Program-made: the position numbers and the translations under genes
Source: Eutypella sp. D-1
Lineage: Eukaryota; Ascomycota; Sordariomycetes; Xylariales; Diatrypaceae
Length of the DNA: 64,000 nucleotides
Assembly (NCBI GenBank): GCA_023313575.1
Contig: JAJTTP010000001.1
Location: 3,596,001 to 3,660,000, forward strand
Reading direction: 5' to 3'
Shown here: positions 34,747 through 44,671 of the stretch, piece by piece
How positions within the stretch are numbered: the stretch's first letter is position 1
Layout: the number at the start of each line of letters is the position of its first letter
The notes under the pieces: generated by a model
What the model was told of the DNA's origin: nothing
The model's input: only the letters and a program-made list of their open reading frames with translations
Database searches by the model: none

Positions 34747-37700
34747 ATGGCACCATTATCGTCAAGTACAGGGGTGGAGGCCTTCTCGGTCCCAGGAACC
34801 CCCTTGGCAAAGGGTCAGGAGCCAAAGAGCCGGCAAATGCAGGGAGTAAACCCGAAGAGATTCGAAATAGAAGATGACGATATAGATGAGCTTGTGTCGG
34901 ATGATATCCCTTGCTCCTCGCCCTTTTTCACCCAGCCTACTCAGATCGTCAACAAAGGAACACAACCCACCCAGATTGTCAACAAGGGAACACAACCTAC
35001 TCAGATCATAAATAGAGGGACACAGCCTACACAGATCATCAGTCGAACTACCCTCCAGCCGTCTTCGCCGAGCACCCCGAGTTCCGCTATCGAAGTCCCC
35101 GCCTCCTCTCCCTTCCAACCCAAGTCCCAGACAAAGACCTCGCCAGCCGTGGACTCTTTGAACTCTTCGACCAAGAGACCACCTGCCCCTACTGTCCAAG
35201 GAAGCATTGCTTCGCTGATGGCTCCAGCCGGAACATCGTTTAGATCTCCCATAACCCAAGCCAAATCAAAGCCGGGAGTCGCCAACCGCGTGGGCACAGT
35301 TGGCAGGACAGGCAGTATCCCCAAGTACTTCAATATCTCGGATGATGATCTCAATAAAGACTACAAGAAGCAAGATAGTTCGGGAGACGAGGCGCCAATG
35401 CGCGGCGACATACGCCCATCCTCGTTCGTCAAGAAGGATACCGCCTCGGCTACGGGTCCCGGTTCTACTCGTAAGGCGAAGGAAGAAGACATCTCCCTGA
35501 ACGATATCCAGGATCTCAGACTACGTCATCTCACGAAGGATGTCTTTCGTATTGTCTCCAATTCCAAGCCTGGCATCACTATCAAAGCTTGTAGAGACGC
35601 GGTGCTGAAAGGGGTGGGCTGGCAAGTCTCTACAGCCGTTGATCTAATTTTAGGAAAGTCGAACAAGAGCCTGTCATCGTCTTTGTCAAAAAGTTCCTTC
35701 TCTAGCGCAGTCGATCTAAGTCGAGACAATGGCATTGAACGCGCTTCCAAGAAAGGCGATTCGAAGCCGGCTGGACAGGCAACCGCCTCTCGACCAGCAG
35801 AGCCGCAGCCAAAGCCCAAACTACAAGCCACACTGCACAACTTGCAAAGATTTGCCTATGACAAAGAGGATTCGCAAACTCGAAGTCAGTCGCAGAGCCA
35901 AACAGCCTCTGATTCATCCCAGTATAAACCCCCGCCTCGTAGGCGACTTCAGCAAGGCCGTCGAAATAAGTCGCCTACACCGCCACCTGTATTTTCTGTT
36001 TCTTCGTCAGCGACCTCCCCACCCACATCTCCAGCAAATTCGCAGTCAAGCCCAGAAAAAATGCTCTCTACTAGTAGACAGTCTGCCCCGGCCGGCAAGC
36101 GTCGTCGACTAGTCCAAGGTCGTCGCAACCAAATCTCACCTGCACCAATCCTCGTTGACTCCGACTCAGATGATGAGCTGCTCACGGCCCCCGTTAGCAC
36201 CGGGTCACGGAAACGCAAGGTTTTCGACGACTCCGCACTCGAGCCGCCAACCGAATTCGTCGGGATCCCATCTGAAGATGAGTCGAACGAGGGAGAGACT
36301 GCGGAGCGACTGAAGGTCCTCGATTACCTCAACAGCTGTTCTGTTGATGAGTTGTCGCGGATGACGGGACTCCCCGACGACTCTAAGCTTATGATCCAAG
36401 CTCGTCCCTTTAATACCCTTACAGAAGCAGAACGAGTCGCGCGTAAGGGGAAACCTACCTCCAAGAAGAAATCTTCCCGTACGGAGATTGGCTCGGTCAT
36501 CGTTGAGAAGTTGGCGGCATGGTTCCGTGCATTTGAAGCTGCCGCCGCAGTGATCAAAGAATGCGAAGAGAGAGGCGCAATATTGCAATCAATCATGTCA
36601 ACCTGGCCAATGGATAAGAATGGCCGGATGAAAGAAATGCCAAAACCAAGCCAGCTACCAATCGTCGACCAACCTCCGCTCATGGACGCAGATGCGGTTC
36701 AACTCAAGTCATACCAGCTACTTGGCCTGAATTGGATGAACCTCCTTCATTCCAAAGGATACAGTGGCATACTCGCGGACGATATGGGCTTGGGGAAGAC
36801 GTGTCAGGTTATATCGTTTATTGCGCAGTTGGTCAGCTCTTATTCTGGGGCGGGGGATGACGATGACTTCAGCGACGAAAATGAAGAGTCTCGCAGCAGA
36901 CCCCCTTGGCCCAATCTGATTGTAGTGCCCCCGAGTACTTATGAAAATTGGCTGTCGGAGTTTGAGAGGTTCGCACCGGAAATTTCTGTAATGCCCTATT
37001 ACGGTCCGAACCGGCGGGAAATCGACCCCGAGGAAGCAAGGGAGCATCACGTTGTCCTCACTACATATACTCAAGTCGAGCGGCAAATAGATGACCTGCG
37101 CTTTTTACAGCGAATCGAGCCCCACGCAGCTATCTTCGACGAAGGCCACAAGCTGAAGAATCCCAAGACTCTCATATATCGCAAGATGATGCAGGTAGAT
37201 TCCGATTGGCGTCTTATCCTGAGTGGTACACCCGTTCAGAATAACCTCAAGGAGCTCCTAAGTCTCCTCCACTTTGTCGAACCAGACTTGTTTCAAGGTG
37301 ACGATTTTGAACGATTGCAGACTATCTTCGAGGCCAAAGTGCCTAGCAAGGACGTCCACAATTTCGCGGCCTTGGCCAAAGAGCGAGTCGGAAATGCCCG
37401 CACGATCATGTCGCCGTTTATCTTGCAGCGACGAAAGGATGAGGTCATAGATCTCGCCAAGAAGATCGAGCGCAACATCGTCGTTGATATGCACCCGGAG
37501 CAGAAATCAATCTATGGGGAGATCAAGGGCCGATATCTAGATCAGTCAAAGGGGTCGAAGCGGGGCACGGCAACATCAGCGATCAAGAGCGGCAATCCGT
37601 GGATGCAGCTGCGCAAAGCTGCAATCCACCACCAGCTCTTCCGACGACATTTTACAGATGCACGTGTTACGACGATGGTAGATCTTCTCTGGAAGCACTG

Positions 37701-38433
37701 CTCAGAAGACGAGCTCTACGTCCAGAGTAAGGAGGACCGCCACAAGGCCCTTCTCCTAGCCGACTTTAGAGAGAAGTCGGACTTCGAGCTCCATACGTGG
37801 TGCAAGGAGTTCCCCAAGTACATCGGCCATCTCGACGTCCCCGAACGCTCGTGGGAGGACAGTCCGAAGGTCCAGAAGCTACTCGAATTGGTACGTGGCT
37901 ACATGAAAACAGGCGACCGGGTATTAGTTTTTAGCCGGTTCGAGATGGTCATCAACATTCTCCGAGACACCTTATATTACGCAGACATCCCCTATTGCGA
38001 ATTAACGGGAGCGACCCATACGTCGGACCGGTTCCCGGAGATCCAGAAGTTTAATAAGCACCCGGAGATCCCCGTGTTCCTTCTGACAACCGGAGCTGGC
38101 GGAACGGGCTTGAACTTGACGGCGGCGAATAAGATTATACTATTCGACCAGTCCGATAACCCACAGGATGACGTGCAGGCGTCGAACCGCGCGCACCGCA
38201 TCGGGCAGACGCGCGACGTCGAGGTCATCCGCCTCATCACCCGGGACACGGTCGAGGGCCTCATCTGGAACTCATGCGTCAAGAAGCTCATGCTTGCTGC
38301 CTGTGTCGAGGGCCAATTCGAAGTCCATGACGACAACGAGACCTCGATCGAGGAGGAATGCAGGAAGCTCATGCTTCTCGAAAGCGAGGCCGAAGGCGTC
38401 GCTAAATCATCGCAGGTTTTGCTAGACCCGTGA
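34747..38433 (+). CDS. fun30: SNF2-family ATP-dependent chromatin remodeler, Fun30/SMARCAD1 type
   Basis: Nuclear DNA-translocating ATPase. Its Fun30/Fft3/SMARCAD1 relatives act in heterochromatin maintenance and DNA-end resection. It is a single uninterrupted 1228-aa frame. Residues 61-100 hold four tandem 10-residue repeats (GTQPTQIVNK type), followed by a long Ser/Pro-rich disordered region. Around 256-300 a helical block (LRHLTKDVFRIV...VDLIL) may be a CUE-like ubiquitin-binding module. The SNF2 N-lobe has ILADDMGLGKTCQV (Walker A, GLGKT 681-685) and the DEGH box at 798-801 followed by KLKN. The Asp variant in ADDMGLGKT matches the Fun30 class. The helicase C-lobe has LVFSRFEMVINIL, TTGAGGTGLNLTAA and NRAHRIGQTRDVEV (R1148 starts RAHRIGQ). 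The start ATG is the first in the frame after a GC-rich leader. Confidence 0.93.
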   Translation: MAPLSSSTGVEAFSVPGTPLAKGQEPKSRQMQGVNPKRFEIEDDDIDELVSDDIPCSSPFFTQPTQIVNKGTQPTQIVNKGTQPTQIINRGTQPTQIISRTTLQPSSPSTPSSAIEVPASSPFQPKSQTKTSPAVDSLNSSTKRPPAPTVQGSIASLMAPAGTSFRSPITQAKSKPGVANRVGTVGRTGSIPKYFNISDDDLNKDYKKQDSSGDEAPMRGDIRPSSFVKKDTASATGPGSTRKAKEEDISLNDIQDLRLRHLTKDVFRIVSNSKPGITIKACRDAVLKGVGWQVSTAVDLILGKSNKSLSSSLSKSSFSSAVDLSRDNGIERASKKGDSKPAGQATASRPAEPQPKPKLQATLHNLQRFAYDKEDSQTRSQSQSQTASDSSQYKPPPRRRLQQGRRNKSPTPPPVFSVSSSATSPPTSPANSQSSPEKMLSTSRQSAPAGKRRRLVQGRRNQISPAPILVDSDSDDELLTAPVSTGSRKRKVFDDSALEPPTEFVGIPSEDESNEGETAERLKVLDYLNSCSVDELSRMTGLPDDSKLMIQARPFNTLTEAERVARKGKPTSKKKSSRTEIGSVIVEKLAAWFRAFEAAAAVIKECEERGAILQSIMSTWPMDKNGRMKEMPKPSQLPIVDQPPLMDADAVQLKSYQLLGLNWMNLLHSKGYSGILADDMGLGKTCQVISFIAQLVSSYSGAGDDDDFSDENEESRSRPPWPNLIVVPPSTYENWLSEFERFAPEISVMPYYGPNRREIDPEEAREHHVVLTTYTQVERQIDDLRFLQRIEPHAAIFDEGHKLKNPKTLIYRKMMQVDSDWRLILSGTPVQNNLKELLSLLHFVEPDLFQGDDFERLQTIFEAKVPSKDVHNFAALAKERVGNARTIMSPFILQRRKDEVIDLAKKIERNIVVDMHPEQKSIYGEIKGRYLDQSKGSKRGTATSAIKSGNPWMQLRKAAIHHQLFRRHFTDARVTTMVDLLWKHCSEDELYVQSKEDRHKALLLADFREKSDFELHTWCKEFPKYIGHLDVPERSWEDSPKVQKLLELVRGYMKTGDRVLVFSRFEMVINILRDTLYYADIPYCELTGATHTSDRFPEIQKFNKHPEIPVFLLTTGAGGTGLNLTAANKIILFDQSDNPQDDVQASNRAHRIGQTRDVEVIRLITRDTVEGLIWNSCVKKLMLAACVEGQFEVHDDNETSIEEECRKLMLLESEAEGVAKSSQVLLDP
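34927..35046 (+). repeat. four in-frame 30-bp tandem repeats
   Basis: Four tandem 30-bp units inside the Fun30-type gene, each encoding a variant of (G/F)TQPTQI(V/I)(N/S)(K/R). The DNA differs at synonymous positions, so the peptide appears to be under selection. TQPTQ-type repeats could be phosphorylation or protein-docking sites (inference). Confidence 0.85.
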
Positions 38434-40945
38434 GCCAGAGTCTTCTAAGGAAAACATCATCACACCTTTATTTTGAGGTACCGCGTGTTGTAGATAGACG
38501 CTTTGTACAGGTACACACACACATACACTATGCTAGACACGGTGGAAAAGAGCATCGAGTAACTAGATGATAGAAGAAAAAGAGGAGACGGGAAGATCGA
38601 GCAGGCGGACTTATTCGCTGCGCACGGCGTCAGTGACGGCTGCCGCTCGCGCGATCAGTGGTGCAGTGTTCTCCCTAGAGAGCGAGGGCATATGCCCTCC
38701 CTCCCCCTATAGCATAGTGTAGGAATGCCGACAGCGTCAGCCCTCGCGAGTGTGTCGCTTTTATAGGCTTTTGGCCATGCCCATCGTTTGTCGTTGTTAG
38801 CCTGCGCTGCTCGCTCGCCTAGTGTACCAACTACTACTTATAGACGGCATCGATCAAAATCAAGCCATCGCGTTTCTCAATCTTACATGTCTTCGTGCGC
38901 TTCTTCCTATCAATTGAATTCGGAGCCGTGATATTTTGGTTCCGCTATCCTCCCTTTAAAACCTTTTCTCTTCTTTTCCCTTCGCTCCGCTACGGGGAAA
39001 GGCTAAGATTGCATGATTGAGCTGAGTTACCTGCAAAGTTCTGCGCGCTACATATGTGTGGGTACAGTTTGGGTCGGTCCGGTGTCCGGTCCCTACGTGC
39101 GGGCGGTCCCGTTTGAGCCGGCGCCCCCCGCTAACGGTGTCAAGCCTGTGATGGGATGGGGATGGATACAGGGGGGCTAACGTAACTAGAGATCTAGTTC
39201 TGCATGCAGGTTTGGCAGAGTTTGGTTCATGCATACATAGTAGATACTAAAAGATGTGATGCACTGAAACTTGCAACTGGAATCGAGGTGTAAAGTATAG
39301 TGTATCATACCTATAAAATCATCGGATTCACTTCTCTTCCATTCGGGCGGGGCGGTGACTGAAATTGGATGAATGACCTGAATGCGCGGTGCGTGCGGGC
39401 TGCATGTTCCGATCTACGGACGTACCATTCATCTACCGGTACCTGCTTGAGTGGCTTAAATCATGGCTTGGGTTTTTACCTTTTTTTTTTCTTTTCTTCT
39501 TTTAATGTTCTTACGGAAAGCCTCGGTGTGGTAGCCATAACGAGCGTATGTGGTGGAACACAAAAACGACATGTCATATTTCTTCTACCCGAGGCTGCCC
39601 CGGCCCCCGGGGATAATAATATACGCGTACGCTGCTACTAGGTAACTCACTACTGCTACTACGCGGTAAATGCACCAACTGCTTTGCCTTCCTCCGCCAA
39701 TGGGACGTGGATAAGCCTTGGGGTGTTGGCTCAGTCACTCGCCCGTGCTGCAGAATCTCGGTCCGAACCTATGAGCCCAGCCCATTCGGTGTTGTTAGGC
39801 AGCACACTAGGTACTGCCTACTGTCTAGGTGACCCGGGAGCGCGCGGCCAGTGCTGTTTCCATACTCGCTGGGGTTTCGCCCAGGCTTCGCTGCTACTGA
39901 GATACAAGTACGGCCGGGCGGGAGGAGAGATGGGCGTCGAAGCTAAGCTCCAAGGAAGTTTCTACGTTCGTCGTTCTAAAACGGATGTCATTATTTACGA
40001 CATGGGGTTGTACGAGACTGGGCTTGGTGGTGTTCATAACGTTATGGGTTGTTACCGTGACACCCAAAGGGTAAACGAATGTAAGGGGTGAGCTGACGAG
40101 GAAGAGAAAACGCGGGGGCAGGGTGGCGTTGGAGGCTTGGGGCTCATCCTCCTTGCGAATGTTGCGCGACTGACTAACCGGTTGTCGGTCAAAGGTTCCA
40201 CGGGAGTCACAATGTAAGAGGGACGTAGAAGGCCTACATAGTAAGAGATTGACATGTTGTGTCATGTATTATTCTAATGTAAGACAGGGATGTGATAAGT
40301 ACTTCACAACGAAATGAGCACGAACGTACGTAAGATGACAAGATAGGATGCGATCGGAGACGTGGGGAGATGGACAAAAGTCCTCGTTTTATCATATTCT
40401 TTACATTACCACGGTCGGGGCGTCTTATAAGTTCAATATCTATTCCAGAATGACACGCCGCGCTGAGTCCGAAGTTGTGACCCGCGAGCCATTCTTCCCC
40501 TTCCAAACAGCGTGCGATGTCACCTTCGCGATGGGGGGCGGCCGCCCCCGGTTAGTCCCAGGATCCGACCAGACCGGCGATGTTACTGTGGCAATGTTAC
40601 CGTAACATGGGGCATGATGAGCAAGTGCGGGAGACTTATCCCTATCTAAAAATCAAATGTAACATTGTCCACACAATATCCATGGCGTAGCCAGAGTTCC
40701 ATGTCTTCCATCATCCCACCCGGGGCATAGATCCTGGCGGAAAATCCACCTGTCCATTCGTTATTAGATACCAACTCGTTTCTCACATGCTTCCACCATA
40801 CTCAGAATCCGTGACCATACATCAGGTAAATCTGCGCAGGTGTTCACCCCGCCTCATGCGTATAGCTGTCTCACCACACACGCACACCTAACCCCCTTTA
40901 CCCTCCCACCTTGTGTGCGCGAAATACTTGGCCGCAGCGCCCACG
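38434..40945. other. intergenic
   Basis: About 2.5 kb between the Fun30-type gene and the NRPS-like gene, both on the plus strand. I see no gene, tRNA or notable repeat. The last part (40800-40940), rich in C and CA, is a likely promoter/leader of the NRPS-like gene. Confidence 0.5.
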
Positions 40946-42922
40946 ATGACGAGCCGCCCAAGCCCGCCGCCTGATTGCGGTAAACGTCTCCTACCCGTCG
41001 TCATCGACGAGTATGCACGCGACCAACCAGAGAGGCCGTGGGCCTCGATTCCGATCGACGATTGGGATCTGACCCAGGGCTACGAGGACGTGAGCTACGG
41101 GGCGCTCGCCAATGCAGTCAACAAGCTGGCGTGGTACATAGAGCGAACGATCGGGCGCTCGTCGAATCTCGAGACGATCGCCTACCTCGGCGTGCCGGAC
41201 ATCCGCTACCATATGATGGAAATCGCCGCTTGCAAGACTGGCCACAAGGTTCTCTTCTCGTCGCAGCTCAACAGCCTGCACGTGCACTGCTCGCTGATGC
41301 GGCAGACTGAGTGCACTGCCCTGTTCTCCGCCGTCGGCGTCCGCGTCGACGACATCATGGCCGAGCTTCCGGACATGGTACACGCTAGGGTTCCGGACCT
41401 CGACGATCTCATCGATGAAGGCGACCGCGCGCCTCCTTACCCCTATACTAAGACTTTCGAGGAGGTGAAGTTCGATCCCTATCTGATCCTGCACTCAAGT
41501 GGGACCACCGGCGAGCCGAAACCGATCATGGTCAACCACGCGATGACGGCGTCTGTGGATGCGCTCCAGATGCTACCCGACGCCTACGGGCGCTCGCAAT
41601 GTTATGAGTTATCAGCGGTCGGCGACGGCGTGCGTTTCATCACGGTTACCCTGCCCTACCACGTCATGTCGGCGCAGTACGCACTGAACCTCAGCGTGTT
41701 CGGCGGTGGTGTCTTCGTGCCCGGGTTCCGCCACCGCGGTGTCGATACGACGGACATATACAGCATTATCGAGAACGCGCGTGTGAGTAAGGCTATTCTC
41801 ACGCCTTGGATGATGGAGGATATTGCCCGCAAACCCAACGCGAAGGATTATATCGAGCGGTTTAGTAAGGTCTGCTTCGGTGGTGGTACGTACATTCAAC
41901 ACTACAGCAGCCTGTTGCTGGTTTCTCCCCTCCCCTTCTGTCTGATCATATGATTTCCGCCTAGTTGCTGACGACGGTATGACCGAACAATAGCCACCCT
42001 TTCAAGCTACGCAACAGAGGTTTGGGCACGGTATACGCGGATCCAGAACATTTGGGGCGCCACGGACGCCTGGGCACCGCCGCAGCTGGACGCGGACAAC
42101 GAAGATGCGGAGTACGTTTGCTTTGACACGGAGCACGGTGCGCTAGAGTTCCGGCGTTTTGAGGCCGAGTATTTCGCCGACGACGGGTCGCTGGTCGATC
42201 TCTACGAGATTGTGTTTACGATGCGTCCCGAAAATGCGCACCTCTCAGGGTGGCACCTGATGCAGGGCCTCACGCCCGAGAACGCCGGACCGCGCGACTC
42301 CTGGCCCGAGTACCGCCTTGGCGACTTGTGGACCCAGCACCCGGACCCGGCCAAGGCCCCTTACGCATGGCGTTTCGCCGGTCGCACCGACGACATAATC
42401 ACCTTCTCCACGGGCATAAACATGCACCCGGCCCCGATGGAACGAGCTATCAACGCGAGCCCATCAGTGAGCGCCTCCGTCATTGTCGGCGCGAACCGTC
42501 GGCAGCCGGTGCTACTCGTAGAGCTAGCCGAGGGCCTGCAGCCCAGGAAAGGCGGGCACGAACTAGAGAACGGCAACGAGAATGAGGACGAGAACGGAAT
42601 TGACGGGGAGACGGTCCCAGAGCGCCAACTCTGGGAGGATGTGATCAAGCCGCAGAACACCCGGATACCGGCACACGCGCGCGTCGCGCACTCTCATATC
42701 CTATATTTCCCGGCCAAAACGTTCGTGCGGACGCCTAAGGGCAGCGTGAGTCGCAGGCAGACGGAGCGTGCGCTCGCTGACGAGATCGAGGAGGTATACC
42801 GGAAGCACGGCGACCGGTGGCAGGAGGGCAACGAGCGGTTCGGCTCCATCGTCCACACACTCGACCTCAAGGTGGAATTCTCCGATCACACCGCGAATGG
42901 TGCAGAAAGGGACAGCGCTTGA
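40946..42922 (+). CDS. NRPS-like stand-alone adenylation-domain protein
   Basis: Adenylate-forming enzyme of the ANL superfamily, related to the A domain of fungal NRPS-like carboxylate reductases. Exons: 40946-41885 and 41994-42922; 1869 nt, 622 aa. It contains the phosphate-binding core HSSGTTGEPKPI, an A5-like NIWGATDAW, the hinge-region FAGRTDDII and a C-terminal PKGSVSRRQTE with the expected catalytic Lys. The usual order in NRPS-like reductases is A, carrier (T) with LGGxS, then reductase. Here the frame stops after the A domain: no carrier serine motif and no reductase is found in the gene or in the following 700 bp. An Asn/Glu-rich insert (ENGNENEDENG) interrupts the C-terminal subdomain. 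It may load a carrier elsewhere, release an adenylate, or be a remnant. The ATG at 40946 is the first ATG of the frame; the frame opens upstream only from TTG. Confidence 0.85.
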
Positions 42923-43640
42923 ATAATGACGTGCATATGTGTGACGGCCTAGCTAATGATGGTTTATGGGTCAGAAGGGAATATTAGGATTATGTTTGGG
43001 TACAGATTTAAGCACACACCTTATGACTGGCAGCAGGGATAAGGCCGGATGGGAACCCATAGGAAGATAAATCGATACGTCTCATGACTTCGTAAGAAAG
43101 TGGCACTGAGTCTCGGTCGTAATTCTGAAGGCCAAACAATATGATCACCTGAAACCTGATTGTGATTCTGATATACCACTGTCAACAGTTCAATTTTACC
43201 ATCATCCACAAAGTTTGGGTTTCACATATTATCTTATCTACTTTCAAATGCCACAGCCTACGAATATTCAATGAGAAGGGGTTCTATGTAGCACTGGCTG
43301 TTCACCGTGATGGTGTTATCAGGTGTTGTATGCCTAGCCCTATTCACAACGGTGTCGAAGTATCTTAAGTGCAACCATACTCATATTGCTCATCTACAAA
43401 CATATTGGGCATGTCTTAACCTACATGTCAACAAATTGAGCGGAGAGTGATGAATGTGGCGATTTTCAAGTAGGGTTGAGAGGTGACGTTGGTCCCTATT
43501 TTACGTACGGTACTGAGCAGCTGCCCCCCCCCCCCCCCTTTTTTTTTTTTTCGCAAACATACATCACTGTGCTCTTCCAGTCTCTGTCTTTTAAAGGCCA
43601 ACCCACGTAACTCATACCATTAGCCACTGTGAGCCAATAG
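42923..43640. other. intergenic, with C15/T13 tract
   Basis: About 700 bp between the NRPS-like gene and the methyltransferase pseudogene. Apart from a C15-T13 homopolymer tract (43524-43551) nothing is recognised. No carrier or reductase coding sequence remains here. Confidence 0.5.
43524..43551 (+). repeat. C15 followed directly by T13
   Basis: Pure polypyrimidine tract of two adjacent homopolymers, about 90 bp upstream of the methyltransferase pseudogene. It could form unusual DNA structures and is length-unstable during sequencing. Confidence 0.8.
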
Positions 43641-44267
43641 TACCTGTGTATTATGCCGAACTCCCGGGAACGCCTGTAACGCTTCACGGCCGCCATGCGT
43701 TTCTGCGCCGAGAGACTAGGCCTTGGGCCTTAACATATCATTGACAACTACCGTTGGGCATCATGGACGCAGGAGGTTCGCACGGTATCGATCTTGCGGG
43801 GTGGTTCCCGGGGCTCCAGCTCGTTATGTAGGATCTAATAATCCTGATTGAGTGGTGGTTCGTGACGCGGAGCAGCGCCAGCCGCCCAACGGCTCGGATG
43901 AGCACACGACTTCTTCGCAGAGCAGCCCATCCACGACGTTAGCGTGTACTTTCTCCGAGCTGTGCTGCACCACGAGTCGGATACGTATGCGCTGCGGATC
44001 CTGCGGGGGCTCATCCCGACGCTCAACCCCGGGGCGAGGGTGCTCAACGAGCCCGTGATACCGGATCCCAGCGACGCAGCCCCGGAGGACGCAGCAGGTG
44101 TGCGCGCTAACGACCTTGTAGTGCCTGAACTGCAGAAAGGCTGCGACCGCGAGGTGGCGGATTGGAAGCTCTTCGCCGAGGTTCGCCGGGGCTTCCGGTT
44201 CCGGGGTGGGAAAAGGCTGCCGGCGTCGTGATTGTGGGCCCTGGAAGCTGAGTGGACGGGCAAATGA
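43640..44267 (+). pseudogene. O-methyltransferase pseudogene (secondary-metabolism type)
   Basis: Remnant of a SAM-dependent O-methyltransferase of the fungal COMT-like class. Recognisable pieces lie in family order but in different frames. They are RFTAAMRF and HIIDNYRWAS (~43680-43763), the SAM-binding GGSHG with FPGLQLVM (43763-43828), HDFFAEQPIHDVSVYFLRAVLHH (split here: HDFFAEQP at 43905-43928, YFLRAVLHH at 43947-43973), ILRGLIPTLNPGARVL, and LEAEWTGK with a stop at 44265-44267. In-frame stops are TAA at 43677-43679, TAA at 43731-43733, TAG at 43829-43831 (where relatives have Gln before Asp-Leu) and TGA at 44229-44231. At least two frameshifts separate the blocks. The N-terminal dimerisation half is missing. 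Several stops are explained by C-to-T changes (Gln or Arg codons). It lies between the NRPS-like and aldo-keto reductase genes on the same strand. Confidence 0.8.
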
Positions 44268-44671
44268 TAATTATAGCCCCAATAGGCTTTGCGATTCGCC
44301 AAAAACCATTTACATCGCCCGGCAACCCTTATCCAACGCTAATGATGGGAAGATAGGGCAAGCTTACTTGGGCGTTCTCGGCAGATAGGCTCTTCGAGTT
44401 GTGAATGGCGAACCATACCCGATATATGGGTCTAGCTGCGACGTCGCGAGATGGTGGCATCGGCGAATCATCGCTAGATGGGACACTAATAATGCACCAT
44501 TTTCTCGGTTTCGTCATGGCTGACTGCCGGCAAATGCGGAAACGGCCAGATAGGTGTCGCTGGATATAATTACTGTTCGATGCCACCTTTATCGTCCTAA
44601 GACTAAATGTTCGGATGGTAAATATACATAGAACACAAATATAGCGATATCTGATGAATCTAGTCAAGAAA
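44268..44671. other. intergenic, upstream of the aldo-keto reductase gene
   Basis: About 400 bp following the pseudogene; presumed promoter of the aldo-keto reductase. No coding sequence or repeat is recognised. Confidence 0.5.
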
